In this document: one piece after another, positions 25,399 to 34,115 of the stretch
Numbering within the stretch: the stretch's first letter is position 1
Layout of the letters: each line of letters starts with the position of its first letter
Assembly (NCBI GenBank): GCA_035476635.1
Contig: DATILI010000279.1
Coordinates: 1-49,784, forward strand
Reading direction: 5' to 3'
DNA length: 49,784 nucleotides
Source: DATILI01 sp035476635
GTDB lineage: Bacteria > Pseudomonadota > Gammaproteobacteria > Burkholderiales > Burkholderiaceae_C
Notes under the pieces: model-generated
What the model saw: the letters and a program-made list of their open reading frames with translations, nothing else
Database searches by the model: none
What the model was told of the DNA's origin: nothing
Translations under genes and position numbers: made by a program

Positions 25399-25422
25399 AG
25401 CAAGTAAAGGGATAAGGCACCT

Positions 25423-26049
25423 ATGCAGCCGACGCTGGACGCAACGGTTTTCATTGTGGACGACGATTCCAGCGTGCGTGACGCGCTGGCCTGGCTGCTG
25501 CGCACGCGCCGCTTGTACAGCGAGGCCTACGACAGCGCAGAGGCCTTCGAGCGCAAGCTGCAGGACGGGTTTGTGCCGAGCCAGGCCTGCTGCCTGCTGT
25601 TGGATGTGCGCATGCCCGGCATGAGCGGGCTGGCCCTGTTCGACCAACTGGTTGAGCGCGGTCTGCAGGCGGACCTGCCCGTAATCTTCCTGACCGGCCA
25701 TGCCGACGTGCCAACCGCGGTCGACGCCGTCAAGCGCGGGGCCTTCGATTTCTGCGAGAAGCCGTTTTCCGACAACGCGCTGGTCGACCGCATTGAGCAG
25801 GCGCTGGCGCAGTCGGGACGCAATGTGCAGGCACGCCTTGAGAAGGCCGGCGTGCAGACCCGATTGAGCGAGCTTACCGAGCGTGAGCGCGATGTCATGC
25901 GGTTGGTGGTGGAGGGCTTGCCCAACAAGCTGATTGCCGACCAGCTCGACATCAGCGTGCGGACGGTGGAAGTGCACCGTTCGCGCGTGTTCGACAAGAT
26001 GGAAGTGAAGTCGGCGGTGGAGCTGGCCAATTTGCTGCGCAATCTGTAG
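25423..26049 (+). CDS. FixJ/NarL-type response regulator
   Basis: The 208-residue regulator has a receiver domain (residues 7-122) with acidic pocket D13-D15, phospho-acceptor D61 in LLLDVRMPG, T91 and K113. A LuxR-type helix-turn-helix follows (about 143-205), with LTERERDVMRLVVEGLPNKLIA and VRTVEVHRSRVFDKM. It follows the kinase by 24 nt with a ribosome site (AAAGGGATAAGG region) and is its evident partner. It probably activates sigma70 promoters after phosphorylation; the targets are not in view. Confidence 0.95.
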   Translation: MQPTLDATVFIVDDDSSVRDALAWLLRTRRLYSEAYDSAEAFERKLQDGFVPSQACCLLLDVRMPGMSGLALFDQLVERGLQADLPVIFLTGHADVPTAVDAVKRGAFDFCEKPFSDNALVDRIEQALAQSGRNVQARLEKAGVQTRLSELTERERDVMRLVVEGLPNKLIADQLDISVRTVEVHRSRVFDKMEVKSAVELANLLRNL

Positions 26050-26066
26050 CCGCAGATCGCCCAAGC

Positions 26067-26210
26067 TCACAAGGCAGGCGGCTCCTTTGGGTCGGAAGCG
26101 CGGTCTTCAACCGGCGGCTCGCCGTTCTTGCGTCCCGAGAACATGGTCCACCACACGATCAGCACCAGGATCAAGAGGGCGCCCAAGGCTTCAAGCAAAA
26201 TCAGAACCAT
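26067..26210 (-). CDS. Small membrane protein, hypothetical, antiparallel to the mltA start
   Basis: A 47-residue frame starts at ATG 26210 with a good ribosome site (AGGAG, 7 nt upstream at 26222-26218). It encodes one strong transmembrane helix (MVLILLEALGALLILVLIVWW) followed by a polar, acidic/proline tail ending KEPPAL. I do not recognise a family. The start codon shares two bases with the mltA ATG on the opposite strand (26208-26210 against 26209-26211), and its 5' leader would lie inside mltA. The hydrophobicity pattern and ribosome site favour a real gene; the evidence is otherwise limited. Confidence 0.5.
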   Translation of the reverse strand: MVLILLEALGALLILVLIVWWTMFSGRKNGEPPVEDRASDPKEPPAL

Positions 26211-27372
26211 GAACCAACTCCTGGGGCGCGTTGCGACGCTAGCGATTGTAGGAAGCCTCGCCGCGTGCAGCGTTGCGCCGGTGTATTCCCCTTCTGCCGA
26301 ACCACCGTCGCTGCCCAAGCCTCCCGTGACCGGGCCGGCCGCGGATGACCGCCGGGTACCCGGCACCTTGGTGCAAGGCAAGAGCCGCTGGACGCCGGTC
26401 CGCTGGGCCGACTTGCCGGGTTGGGCCGAAGATTCCCCGCACGAAGCCTGGAACGCCTGGCTCAAGAGCTGCGAGCGGCCCGGGCCGGTCTTCGCGCCCT
26501 TGTGCGGCGAGGTGCGGCGCCTGAGCATCGGCACAGCTGACGAACAACGCGCCTGGATGTTGGCGCGGCTGCAGCCCTACCGGGTCGAGCCTTTGCAAGC
26601 GCCGGTGTTGGGCGGCGAAGCCGAAGGGCTGCTCACCGGCTACTACGAGCCGGTGCTCGATGCCGCGCGCACGGGCGGTGCCGGTTTCAACGTGCCCTTG
26701 TACCGGCCGCCAGCGAACTTGAGCCAGCGCAAGCCCTGGTACACGCGCCAGGAAATCGACACCCTGCCCGAAGCCAGGGACGCACTGCGCGGCCGCGAAA
26801 TCGCCTGGCTGGCCGATCCGGTGGAGGCGCTGATGCTGCAGATCCAGGGCTCCGGCCGCGTGCGGATGCTGGAGCCTGACGGCACCCGGCGCACGGTGCG
26901 CCTGGCGTTTGCGGGCACCAACGACCAGCCCTACAAGAGCGTGGGCCGCTGGCTCCTGGACCAGGGGGCGGTGCGCGATGCATCCTGGCCCGGTATCCGG
27001 GCCTGGGTCGCGCAGAACCCGCAGCGTGTGCAGGAGATGCTCTGGAGCAATCCGCGCACGGTGTTTTTCCGGGAAGAGCCGCTGTCCGAGCTGGACGCGG
27101 CGTTCGGCCCGCGCGGCGCGCAGGGCGTGCCGCTGACGCCGGGGCGCTCCATCGCCGTCGACCCGGCCAGCATTCCCTATGGCACGCCGGTCTGGCTGGC
27201 GTCGCCCGGGCCGCTCGTCAATCTGCAGCGGCTGGTGCTCGCACAGGACACCGGCAGCGCGATCCAGGGCGCCGTACGGGCCGACTACTTCGCCGGCTGG
27301 GGGATCGAGGCCGGCGAACTCGCGGGTCGGCTGAAGCAGCCGCTGCGCCTATGGGTGCTGTGGCCGCGCTGA
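26209..27372 (+). CDS. mltA: Membrane-bound lytic murein transglycosylase A
   Basis: MltA cleaves the glycan strands of peptidoglycan with formation of 1,6-anhydro-muropeptides, working from the inner face of the outer membrane. The 387-residue protein has a lipoprotein signal with lipobox LAAC (cysteine near residue 20), the MltA barrel motif LTGYYEP near 143, MLQIQGSGRVR near 208, and the 3D domain with the catalytic aspartates in LAQDTGSAIQGAVRADYFAG near 345. I start it at ATG 26209 because this gives the lipoprotein signal; the frame is open to 26128. Its last 24 bases overlap the convergent Lrp-type gene. Confidence 0.95.
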   Translation: MNQLLGRVATLAIVGSLAACSVAPVYSPSAEPPSLPKPPVTGPAADDRRVPGTLVQGKSRWTPVRWADLPGWAEDSPHEAWNAWLKSCERPGPVFAPLCGEVRRLSIGTADEQRAWMLARLQPYRVEPLQAPVLGGEAEGLLTGYYEPVLDAARTGGAGFNVPLYRPPANLSQRKPWYTRQEIDTLPEARDALRGREIAWLADPVEALMLQIQGSGRVRMLEPDGTRRTVRLAFAGTNDQPYKSVGRWLLDQGAVRDASWPGIRAWVAQNPQRVQEMLWSNPRTVFFREEPLSELDAAFGPRGAQGVPLTPGRSIAVDPASIPYGTPVWLASPGPLVNLQRLVLAQDTGSAIQGAVRADYFAGWGIEAGELAGRLKQPLRLWVLWPR

Positions 27373-27897
27373 ACGCGACGAAGCGCGTGCACTGGGCGCT
27401 GGCGCGGTGGCCGGCGCACTTGCCAGCTTGAGCTGGCGCAGCGGCAACGCGCTGCTGGCCTTGACCTCGCCCAGTGAAAAACTGGTGTGCAGGTCCTTCA
27501 CGTTCGGCAGGTTGATCAGCACCTGGCGCGCAAACTGCGAAAAGCTGTCCAGGTCGCGTGCCACCACTTGCAGCTCGAAGGTGCCTGCGCCGCTGATGTA
27601 GTGGCAGGACACGATCTCCGGAATCTTCTGGATCGCTTCTTCCATTTCGCGGGTGAGCTCGCCGGTGTTGCGGTTGGCGTCAAGCCGAACGAACGCCAGC
27701 ACGCCGAGGCCGATCTTGTGGCGGTCGATTTCGGCACGGTAGCCCTTGATGAAGCCGCTTTCTTCCAACGCCCGCACGCGCCGCCAGCAGGGTGCGGCCG
27801 ACAGGCCGACGCGTTGCGCCAATTCAATATTGGTCAGGCGTGCATCGGACTGCAGTTCATTCAGGATCGCGAGATCAAACTTATCGAGTGTTTCCAT
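27349..27897 (-). CDS. Lrp/AsnC family transcriptional regulator
   Basis: The 182-residue regulator has an N-terminal winged helix (LDKFDLAILNELQSDARLTNIELAQRVGLSAAPCWRRV, read as two adjoining segments within residues 4-42) and a C-terminal RAM/AsnC ligand domain (about 65-145). Amino acids are the usual effectors. It has an alanine/serine-rich tail of about 30 residues beyond the normal end, which is where it overlaps mltA. It is divergent from the indolepyruvate oxidoreductase gene, with a 15-bp palindrome between them, so local control of that gene and autoregulation are likely. Confidence 0.93.
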   Translation of the reverse strand: METLDKFDLAILNELQSDARLTNIELAQRVGLSAAPCWRRVRALEESGFIKGYRAEIDRHKIGLGVLAFVRLDANRNTGELTREMEEAIQKIPEIVSCHYISGAGTFELQVVARDLDSFSQFARQVLINLPNVKDLHTSFSLGEVKASSALPLRQLKLASAPATAPAPSARASSRSARPQHP

Positions 27898-27911
27898 AAA
27901 TGGTGATTCTA

Positions 27912-27926
27912 AGAAAGAATCTTTCT
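27912..27926. promoter_or_regulatory. 15-bp palindrome, candidate Lrp/AsnC operator
   Basis: AGAAAGA-A-TCTTTCT is a perfect inverted repeat around one base, AT-rich, located 15 nt upstream of the regulator start codon and 166 nt upstream of the oxidoreductase ATG. Length and AT-rich centre match the 15-bp sites bound by Lrp-family dimers. Confidence 0.55.
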
Positions 27927-28091
27927 TTCATCATGGGAATTGGGGCATAGAAAGCAAAGACATATCTGGCCCATGGCCATACACTTTGCAGACCCTTGGA
28001 GCCTGCGCCCTACCCGGCGTCTGGGCTTGAAAAGGACAGAGCTGCCCACAAGGCGGCACCCCCCCTGATGGCAACTGGAGACCCACGAAAA

Positions 28092-31000
28092 ATGAACGCC
28101 CCGCTACCCGAGCACATCCGCAAAGCCCTTGAGACCGTCACGCTGGACGATAAATATGCCCTGGATCACGGCCGCGCTTTCATGAGCGGCGTGCAGGCGC
28201 TGGTGCGGCTGCCGATGCTGCAGCGCACGCGTGACGCCGCTGCGGGGCTGAACACGGCCGGCTTTGTCAGCGGTTACCGTGGCTCTCCCCTGGGCGGATA
28301 TGACCAGGCGCTGTGGGCCGCAAAAAAACACCTGGCGGCACAGAACATCGTGTTCCAGCCAGGTGTCAATGAAGAGTTGGGCGCCACGGCCGTCTGGGGC
28401 ACGCAGCAACTCGATCTGTATCCGCAAAGCAAGAAATTCGACGGCGTATTCGGCATCTGGTACGGCAAGGGCCCGGGCGTGGACCGCTGCTCCGACGTGT
28501 TCAAGCATGCCAACATGGCCGGCACGGCCAGGCACGGCGGCGTGATCGCGATTGCCGGCGACGACCACATCTCCAAGAGCAGCACCGCGCCGCACCAGAG
28601 CGACCATATCTTCAAGGCCTGCGGCCTGCCGGTGTTCTTCCCCTCGAGCGTGCAGGACATCCTGGACATGGGCGTGCACGCCTTCGCCATGAGCCGTTTT
28701 TCGGGCGTGTGGTCGGGCATGAAGACGATCCAGGAAGTGGTGGAATCCTCGGCCAGTGTCCAGGTCGACCCCGACCGCGTGAAGATCGTGCTGCCCGAGG
28801 ATTTCGTCATGCCGCCAGGCGGCCTGCACATCCGCTGGCCCGACCAGCCGCTGGAGCAGGAAGCGCGGCTGATGGATTACAAGTGGTATGCCGCGCTGGC
28901 CTATGTGCGCGCCAATCGGCTCAACTACAACGTGATCGAAGGACCGAATGACCGCTTCGGCATCATCGCCAGCGGCAAGGCCTTCAACGATACGCGTCAG
29001 GCGCTCGCCGATCTGGGGCTGGACGACGACACCTGCCGCGCCCTGGGCATCCGGCTGCACAAGGTCAACGTGGTGTGGCCGCTGGAAGCCACCATCACGC
29101 GCGAGTTTGCGCAGGGCCTGCAGGAAATCCTGGTGGTCGAGGAAAAACGCCAGGTCATCGAATACCAGATCAAGGAAGAGCTCTACAACTGGCGCTCGGA
29201 TGTGCGGCCCAATGTGCTGGGCAAATTCGACGAGCCCGAGGGGGATGCCACCGGCGGCGAATGGTCGATGCCCAACCCCAGCGAAAACTGGCTGCTGCGG
29301 GCCAAGGCTGACCTGACGCCGGCCATCATCGCCAAGGCGATTGCCAAGCGACTGAAGAAGATGGGCGTGAGCAGCGACATCGCCGCGCGCATGGACGCCC
29401 GGCTGGCCGTGATCGAAGCCAAGGAAAAGAGCCTGACCGCACTGACGGTGGACACCGGCGAGCGCGCCCCATGGTTTTGCAGCGGCTGCCCGCACAACAC
29501 CAGCACCCGCGTGCCCGATGGCTCGCGTGCGGTGGCTGGTATCGGCTGCCACTACATGTCAGTATGGATGGACCGCAGCACCACCACGTTCTCCCAGATG
29601 GGCGGCGAGGGCGTATCCTGGGTCGGCCAGTCGGCGTTCACGACCGACCAGCACATCTTCGCCAACCTGGGCGACGGCACCTATTTCCACAGTGGCTTGC
29701 TGGCGATTCGCCAAAGCATCGCGGCCGGCGTGAATATCACCTACAAGGTGCTCTACAACGACGCAGTAGCCATGACCGGTGGCCAGCAGGTCGGCGAGCG
29801 GCCCGAGGGGCATTCCGTATTGCAGATCATGCAGAGCCTGGTGGCCGAGGGCGTGACCAAGCTCGTCATCGTGACCGACCAGCCGGAGAAATACGACGGG
29901 GCGAAGCTATCAGACGGTGTCGCCGTGCGCCATCGCGACGAACTGGACCGCATCCAGCGCGAGTTCCGCGAACTCAAGGGCACGACGGCCATCATCTACG
30001 ACCAGACCTGCGCGACCGAGAAGCGCCGCCGCCGCAAGCGCGGCACCATGGTGGATCCGCAAAAGCGCGTGGTCATCAACGAACTGGTTTGCGAAGGCTG
30101 CGGCGATTGCTCCGTGCAGAGCAACTGCCTGAGCGTGGAGCCGGTCGAAACCGAGTTCGGCCGCAAGCGCCGCATCAACCAGAACACCTGCAACAAGGAC
30201 TACTCCTGCGTGAAGGGGTTTTGCCCGAGCTTCGTCACGGTCGAAGGTGGCCAGTTGAAAAAGCCGAAGAAGGAAAAGAAGGGCGATGTGTCGACCCTGC
30301 CGCCGATTCCCGAGCCGGTGCTTCCGGTCGCGGAAAGCGCCTGGGGCATCGTCGTGGGTGGCGTCGGCGGCACTGGGGTCATCACCATCGGCCAGTTGCT
30401 GGGCATGGCGGCCCACCTGGAGGGCAAAGGCGTCGTCACGCAGGACGCGGGCGGCCTGGCGCAAAAGGGTGGCGCCACCTGGAGCCACATCCAGATCGCC
30501 AATCGCCCTGAAGCCATCTACACCACCAAGGTCGATACCGCCAAGGCGGATCTCGTGATCGGCTGTGACCCGATCGTGGCTGCCAGCAAGTACACCCTGA
30601 CCGTGATGCAGCCTGGCCGCACCTATGTCGCCATGAACTCGCACAGCACGCCGACCGCGGCCTTCGTCACCAACCCCGACTGGCAGTTCCCCGGCGGCAA
30701 TTGCGAAGCCGCCGTCAGTGCCGCAGTGGGCGCGGACCATGTCGACGCGTTCGACGCCGAGCAGGTGGCCGTGCAGATGCTGGGCGACTCGATCTACACC
30801 AATCCGCTGATGCTGGGCTATGCCTGGCAGAAGGGGCGCGTTCCGCTCTCGCGTGCCGCGCTGCAGCGCGCCATGGAGCTCAATGGCGTGCAGGTCGAGA
30901 ACAACAAGGCGGCTTTTGAATGGGGCCGCCGCTGCGCCCATGATCTTGCCGCGGTGCAGGCCCAGTTCAAGGCCGCCCAGGTCATCCAGTTTGTGAAGAA

Positions 31001-31652
31001 GCCTTCGCTCGGCGAGATGACCGCCAAGCGGGTCGAGTTCCTCGTGGGTTACCAGAACGCGGCCTATGCCGAAAGCTACAAGAGCTTTGTCGAGAAGGTT
31101 CGTGTCGCCGAAGCGCCGCTGAACTCCACGCGCCTGAGCGAGGCGGTGGCGCGCTACCTGTTCAAGCTGATGGCGTACAAGGACGAATATGAGGTCGCAC
31201 GGCTGCACACCGATGCGGCCTTCACGCAGAAGATCGCCGACATGTTCGAGGGCGACTACAAGCTGGTGCACCATCTTGCCCCGCCCATGACCGCCAAGAA
31301 AAACGACAAGGGCGAATTGGTCAAGCGGCCCTTCGGTCCCTGGATACGCAGCGCGTTCGGTGTTCTGGCCAGGCTCAAAGGGTTGCGGGGCACCGGCTTC
31401 GACCTCTTTGGGGGTACGCAAGAGCGCAAGATGGAGCGGGCGCTGATCGTGGAATACCGAGCCTGCATCGAAGAATTGTTGAGCACGCTGCAGCCCGATC
31501 GGCTGGCGCTGGCCGTCGAGATCGCGCGCATTCCGGAAGAAATCCGCGGCTATGGCCATGTGAAGCTGCGCCACCTGGAGGCTGCCCGCAAGAAGTGGGG
31601 CGTCCTGATGCAGCAGTGGCGCAACCCGCAAGCCGGACGGCTTGCCGCCTGA
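28092..31652 (+). CDS. Fused indolepyruvate ferredoxin oxidoreductase
   Basis: The enzyme oxidatively decarboxylates aryl-pyruvates (indolepyruvate, phenylpyruvate) to acyl-CoA, reducing ferredoxin. The 1186-residue protein fuses what archaea encode as IorA and IorB. It has an N-terminal pyrimidine-type domain (GFVSGYRGSPLGGYD near 55), a thiamine-diphosphate domain (LGDGTYFHSG with NDAVAMTGGQ around 535-565), a 4Fe-4S domain (CEGCGDCSVQSNC near 667, then CNKDYSC and CPSF), and the gamma domain (VGGVGGTGVITIGQLLG near 755). A C-terminal extension of the DUF6537 type completes it. I start it at ATG 28092, the first codon giving the family N-terminus. Fused forms are typical of betaproteobacteria and serve aromatic amino-acid catabolism. 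Confidence 0.93.
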   Translation: MNAPLPEHIRKALETVTLDDKYALDHGRAFMSGVQALVRLPMLQRTRDAAAGLNTAGFVSGYRGSPLGGYDQALWAAKKHLAAQNIVFQPGVNEELGATAVWGTQQLDLYPQSKKFDGVFGIWYGKGPGVDRCSDVFKHANMAGTARHGGVIAIAGDDHISKSSTAPHQSDHIFKACGLPVFFPSSVQDILDMGVHAFAMSRFSGVWSGMKTIQEVVESSASVQVDPDRVKIVLPEDFVMPPGGLHIRWPDQPLEQEARLMDYKWYAALAYVRANRLNYNVIEGPNDRFGIIASGKAFNDTRQALADLGLDDDTCRALGIRLHKVNVVWPLEATITREFAQGLQEILVVEEKRQVIEYQIKEELYNWRSDVRPNVLGKFDEPEGDATGGEWSMPNPSENWLLRAKADLTPAIIAKAIAKRLKKMGVSSDIAARMDARLAVIEAKEKSLTALTVDTGERAPWFCSGCPHNTSTRVPDGSRAVAGIGCHYMSVWMDRSTTTFSQMGGEGVSWVGQSAFTTDQHIFANLGDGTYFHSGLLAIRQSIAAGVNITYKVLYNDAVAMTGGQQVGERPEGHSVLQIMQSLVAEGVTKLVIVTDQPEKYDGAKLSDGVAVRHRDELDRIQREFRELKGTTAIIYDQTCATEKRRRRKRGTMVDPQKRVVINELVCEGCGDCSVQSNCLSVEPVETEFGRKRRINQNTCNKDYSCVKGFCPSFVTVEGGQLKKPKKEKKGDVSTLPPIPEPVLPVAESAWGIVVGGVGGTGVITIGQLLGMAAHLEGKGVVTQDAGGLAQKGGATWSHIQIANRPEAIYTTKVDTAKADLVIGCDPIVAASKYTLTVMQPGRTYVAMNSHSTPTAAFVTNPDWQFPGGNCEAAVSAAVGADHVDAFDAEQVAVQMLGDSIYTNPLMLGYAWQKGRVPLSRAALQRAMELNGVQVENNKAAFEWGRRCAHDLAAVQAQFKAAQVIQFVKKPSLGEMTAKRVEFLVGYQNAAYAESYKSFVEKVRVAEAPLNSTRLSEAVARYLFKLMAYKDEYEVARLHTDAAFTQKIADMFEGDYKLVHHLAPPMTAKKNDKGELVKRPFGPWIRSAFGVLARLKGLRGTGFDLFGGTQERKMERALIVEYRACIEELLSTLQPDRLALAVEIARIPEEIRGYGHVKLRHLEAARKKWGVLMQQWRNPQAGRLAA

Positions 31653-31860
31653 ACCCCGGGCGCCGACGGAGCTGTCTTTTTTCAGCACGACGGCGCGCGG
31701 CGTCTCGGTGTTTTCCCGGAAGCAGCCTTGGGCTGCGCCCGGTTACAGCCGTCTAGTGGCCGGTGGGCCGCATACAATCCCAGATCTTCCGCCTTGCCGC
31801 ACAGAAACGTGTGTGGCTTGCCTGCGGGCTTTTGTTTTGCTCATCCGTTGTGGAGTCGCC
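31653..31860 (+). other. Intergenic region upstream of yajC
   Basis: This 208-bp stretch holds no convincing gene. A T-run occurs at about 31676-31682 without a strong hairpin directly before it. A -10-like TACAAT (31773-31778) lies 83 nt before yajC, with no clear -35. It probably holds the promoter of the yajC-secDF unit. Confidence 0.35.
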
Positions 31861-32196
31861 GTGTTCATTTCTTCCGCTATCGCCCAAACCGCACCCGCTG
31901 CTGCCTCTTCCGGCGGCGACATGATGTCGTCGCTTACAGGTATGTTGCCGCTGGTGCTGATGTTTGTGGTGCTTTATTTTGTGATGATCCGCCCCCAGAT
32001 GAAAAAGCAGAAGGAGCACCGCACGATGATCGAGGCGCTGGCCAAGGGCGATGAAGTGATTACTGCCGGCGGCCTGCTGGGCAAGGTCACCAAGCTGGGT
32101 GACGGCTACCTCGGGGTCGAGATTTCGGGCGGCGTTGAGGTCCAGTTGCAGCGCAGCGCCGTGGTGCAAGTGTTGCCCAAGGGCACGATTAAATAA
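31861..32196 (+). CDS. yajC: Preprotein translocase accessory subunit YajC
   Basis: YajC is the small inner-membrane partner of SecD and SecF in the Sec translocon. The 111-residue product begins at GTG 31861 (MFISSAIAQTAPAAA, the usual betaproteobacterial N-terminus) with a GGAG ribosome site before it. It has one transmembrane helix (about 28-48, LPLVLMFVVLYFVMIRPQMKK) followed by the cytosolic YajC domain with KGDEVITAGGLLGKV. It is followed after 26 nt by secD, the normal order. Confidence 0.96.
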   Translation: MFISSAIAQTAPAAASSGGDMMSSLTGMLPLVLMFVVLYFVMIRPQMKKQKEHRTMIEALAKGDEVITAGGLLGKVTKLGDGYLGVEISGGVEVQLQRSAVVQVLPKGTIK

Positions 32197-32222
32197 CCGG
32201 AAGCCGGGAACCAGACGCGATC

Positions 32223-34103
32223 ATGAACCGATATCCGGTGTGGAAGTACGCGATCATCGTGATCGCGCTGCTTCTGGGGGCTTTGTACACACTCCCCAAT
32301 TTCTTCGGCGAAGCGCCGGCTGTGCAGATTTCTGCCGGCAAGCCCGCCATCAAGGTGGATGCGACCACCATGGCCCGTGTCGAAGAGGCGTTGAAGGCCG
32401 CAGGCATTGCCTCCGAGCGGATCAGCCTGGAAGGCAGCTCGGTCAAGGCGCGGTTTGATTCCACCGACACCCAGCTCAAGGCCAAGGACGCGATCCAGAA
32501 AGCGCTGGTCGCCGACCCCGCCGATCCCGGCTACGTGGTGGCGCTGAACCTGCTCTCGCAGTCGCCATCGTGGCTCACTTCGCTGCGGGCGGTGCCGATG
32601 TATCTGGGGCTGGACCTGCGCGGTGGCGTGCACTTCATGCTGCAGGTGGACATGCAGGCGGCGCTGACCAAGAAGACCGAGTCCCTGGCCGGAGACATCC
32701 GCACCACATTGCGCGAGAAAAACGTGCGCCACAGCGGCATCAGCCGCAACGCCCAGGCGATCGAGATCCGCGCGCGCGACAGCCAGACGGTGCAAGCCAT
32801 CCAGCGCGTGCTGCAGGACCAGTTTGCCGATCTGCAGGCCGTGGATGTGCCCGAAGGCACGGAATACAAGTTGACGGCCACCATCAAACCGGAAGCCGCG
32901 CGCCGGGTGCAAGACCAGGCGCTCAAGCAGAACATCACCACCCTGCACAACCGCATCAATGAGCTGGGTGTCGCCGAGCCGGTGATCCAGCAGCAAGGCC
33001 TGGACCGCATCGTCGTGCAGTTGCCCGGCGTGCAGGATACGGCCAAGGCGAAGGACATCCTGGGCCGCACCGCCACGCTGGAAGTGCGCATGGTCGATGA
33101 AAGCGCAGAGGCGCGTTCGGCCGAACTCGGTACCGCGGCCGTGCCCTTCGGCAGCGAGCGCTATCTGGAACGCAGCGGACAGCCGGTGGTCGTCAAGAAG
33201 CAGGTGATCCTGACGGGCGAAAACCTCACGGATGCGCAACCCGGCTTCGACACGCAAACGCAGGAAGCCGCGGTCCACCTGACATTGGACGCCAAGGGCG
33301 CACGCATCTTCAAGGATGTGACGCGCGAGAGCGTGGGCAAGCGCATGGCCATCCTGCTGTTCGAAAAGGGCAAGGGCGAAGTGGTCACCGCACCGGTGAT
33401 CCGTTCGGAAATCGCCGGTGGCCGCGTGCAGATCTCCGGCCGCATGACCACCTCGGAGGCGCATGACACGGCCTTGCTCCTGCGCGCCGGATCCCTGGCG
33501 GCGCCGATGGAAATCATCGAGGAGCTGACCATCGGGCCGACCCTCGGTGCCGACAACATCGAAAAAGGCTTCAAGAGCGTGAAGTACGGTTTTCTCGCCG
33601 TGACGCTGTTCATGTGCATGTACTACCTGCTGTTCGGGGTGTTCTCCAGCATCGCCCTGGCCTTCAACCTGCTGCTGCTGGTGGCGGTGCTGTCGATGCT
33701 GCAGGCTACTCTGACACTGCCGGGCATGGCGGCCATGGCGCTGGTGCTGGGCATGGCCATCGACGCCAACGTGCTGATCAACGAGCGTGTGCGCGAGGAG
33801 TTGCGCAACGGCGCCTCGCCGCAGGCGGCCATCCATGCCGGCTACGACCGCGCCTGGGCCACCATCCTGGACTCGAACGTCACCACACTGATCGCCGGCG
33901 TCGCCTTGCTGGCCTTCGGTTCCGGCCCGGTGCGGGGCTTCGCCGTCGTGCATTGCCTGGGCATCCTGACCAGCATGTTCTCGGGCGTGTTCTTCTCGCG
34001 CGGCCTGGTCAACTTGTGGTACGGTAGGCAGAAGAAACTCAAGAGCGTGTCGATTGGCACGGTGTGGCGGCCGCAGGCGGACACCGCAGTCAAGTCAAGC
34101 TAG
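32223..34103 (+). CDS. secD: Protein translocase subunit SecD
   Basis: SecD uses the proton gradient to help pull proteins out of the SecYEG channel on the periplasmic side. The 626-residue protein has an N-terminal helix (8-27), a large periplasmic part starting LGLDLRGGVHFMLQVDM near 128 and including the P1-head region, and five C-terminal helices with the RND-like motif MAIDANVLINERVREEL near 515-531. Length and motifs are normal. The gene lies 12 nt upstream of secF. Confidence 0.98.
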   Translation: MNRYPVWKYAIIVIALLLGALYTLPNFFGEAPAVQISAGKPAIKVDATTMARVEEALKAAGIASERISLEGSSVKARFDSTDTQLKAKDAIQKALVADPADPGYVVALNLLSQSPSWLTSLRAVPMYLGLDLRGGVHFMLQVDMQAALTKKTESLAGDIRTTLREKNVRHSGISRNAQAIEIRARDSQTVQAIQRVLQDQFADLQAVDVPEGTEYKLTATIKPEAARRVQDQALKQNITTLHNRINELGVAEPVIQQQGLDRIVVQLPGVQDTAKAKDILGRTATLEVRMVDESAEARSAELGTAAVPFGSERYLERSGQPVVVKKQVILTGENLTDAQPGFDTQTQEAAVHLTLDAKGARIFKDVTRESVGKRMAILLFEKGKGEVVTAPVIRSEIAGGRVQISGRMTTSEAHDTALLLRAGSLAAPMEIIEELTIGPTLGADNIEKGFKSVKYGFLAVTLFMCMYYLLFGVFSSIALAFNLLLLVAVLSMLQATLTLPGMAAMALVLGMAIDANVLINERVREELRNGASPQAAIHAGYDRAWATILDSNVTTLIAGVALLAFGSGPVRGFAVVHCLGILTSMFSGVFFSRGLVNLWYGRQKKLKSVSIGTVWRPQADTAVKSS

Positions 34104-34115
34104 GGAGCGCCAAGC

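Noticed and set aside
31628..31645. GCAAGCCG-GA-CGGCTTGC hairpin at the end of the indolepyruvate oxidoreductase gene
   Set aside because: It lies inside the coding region before the stop, and the nearest T-run is about 30 nt away, so it is not a standard terminator.
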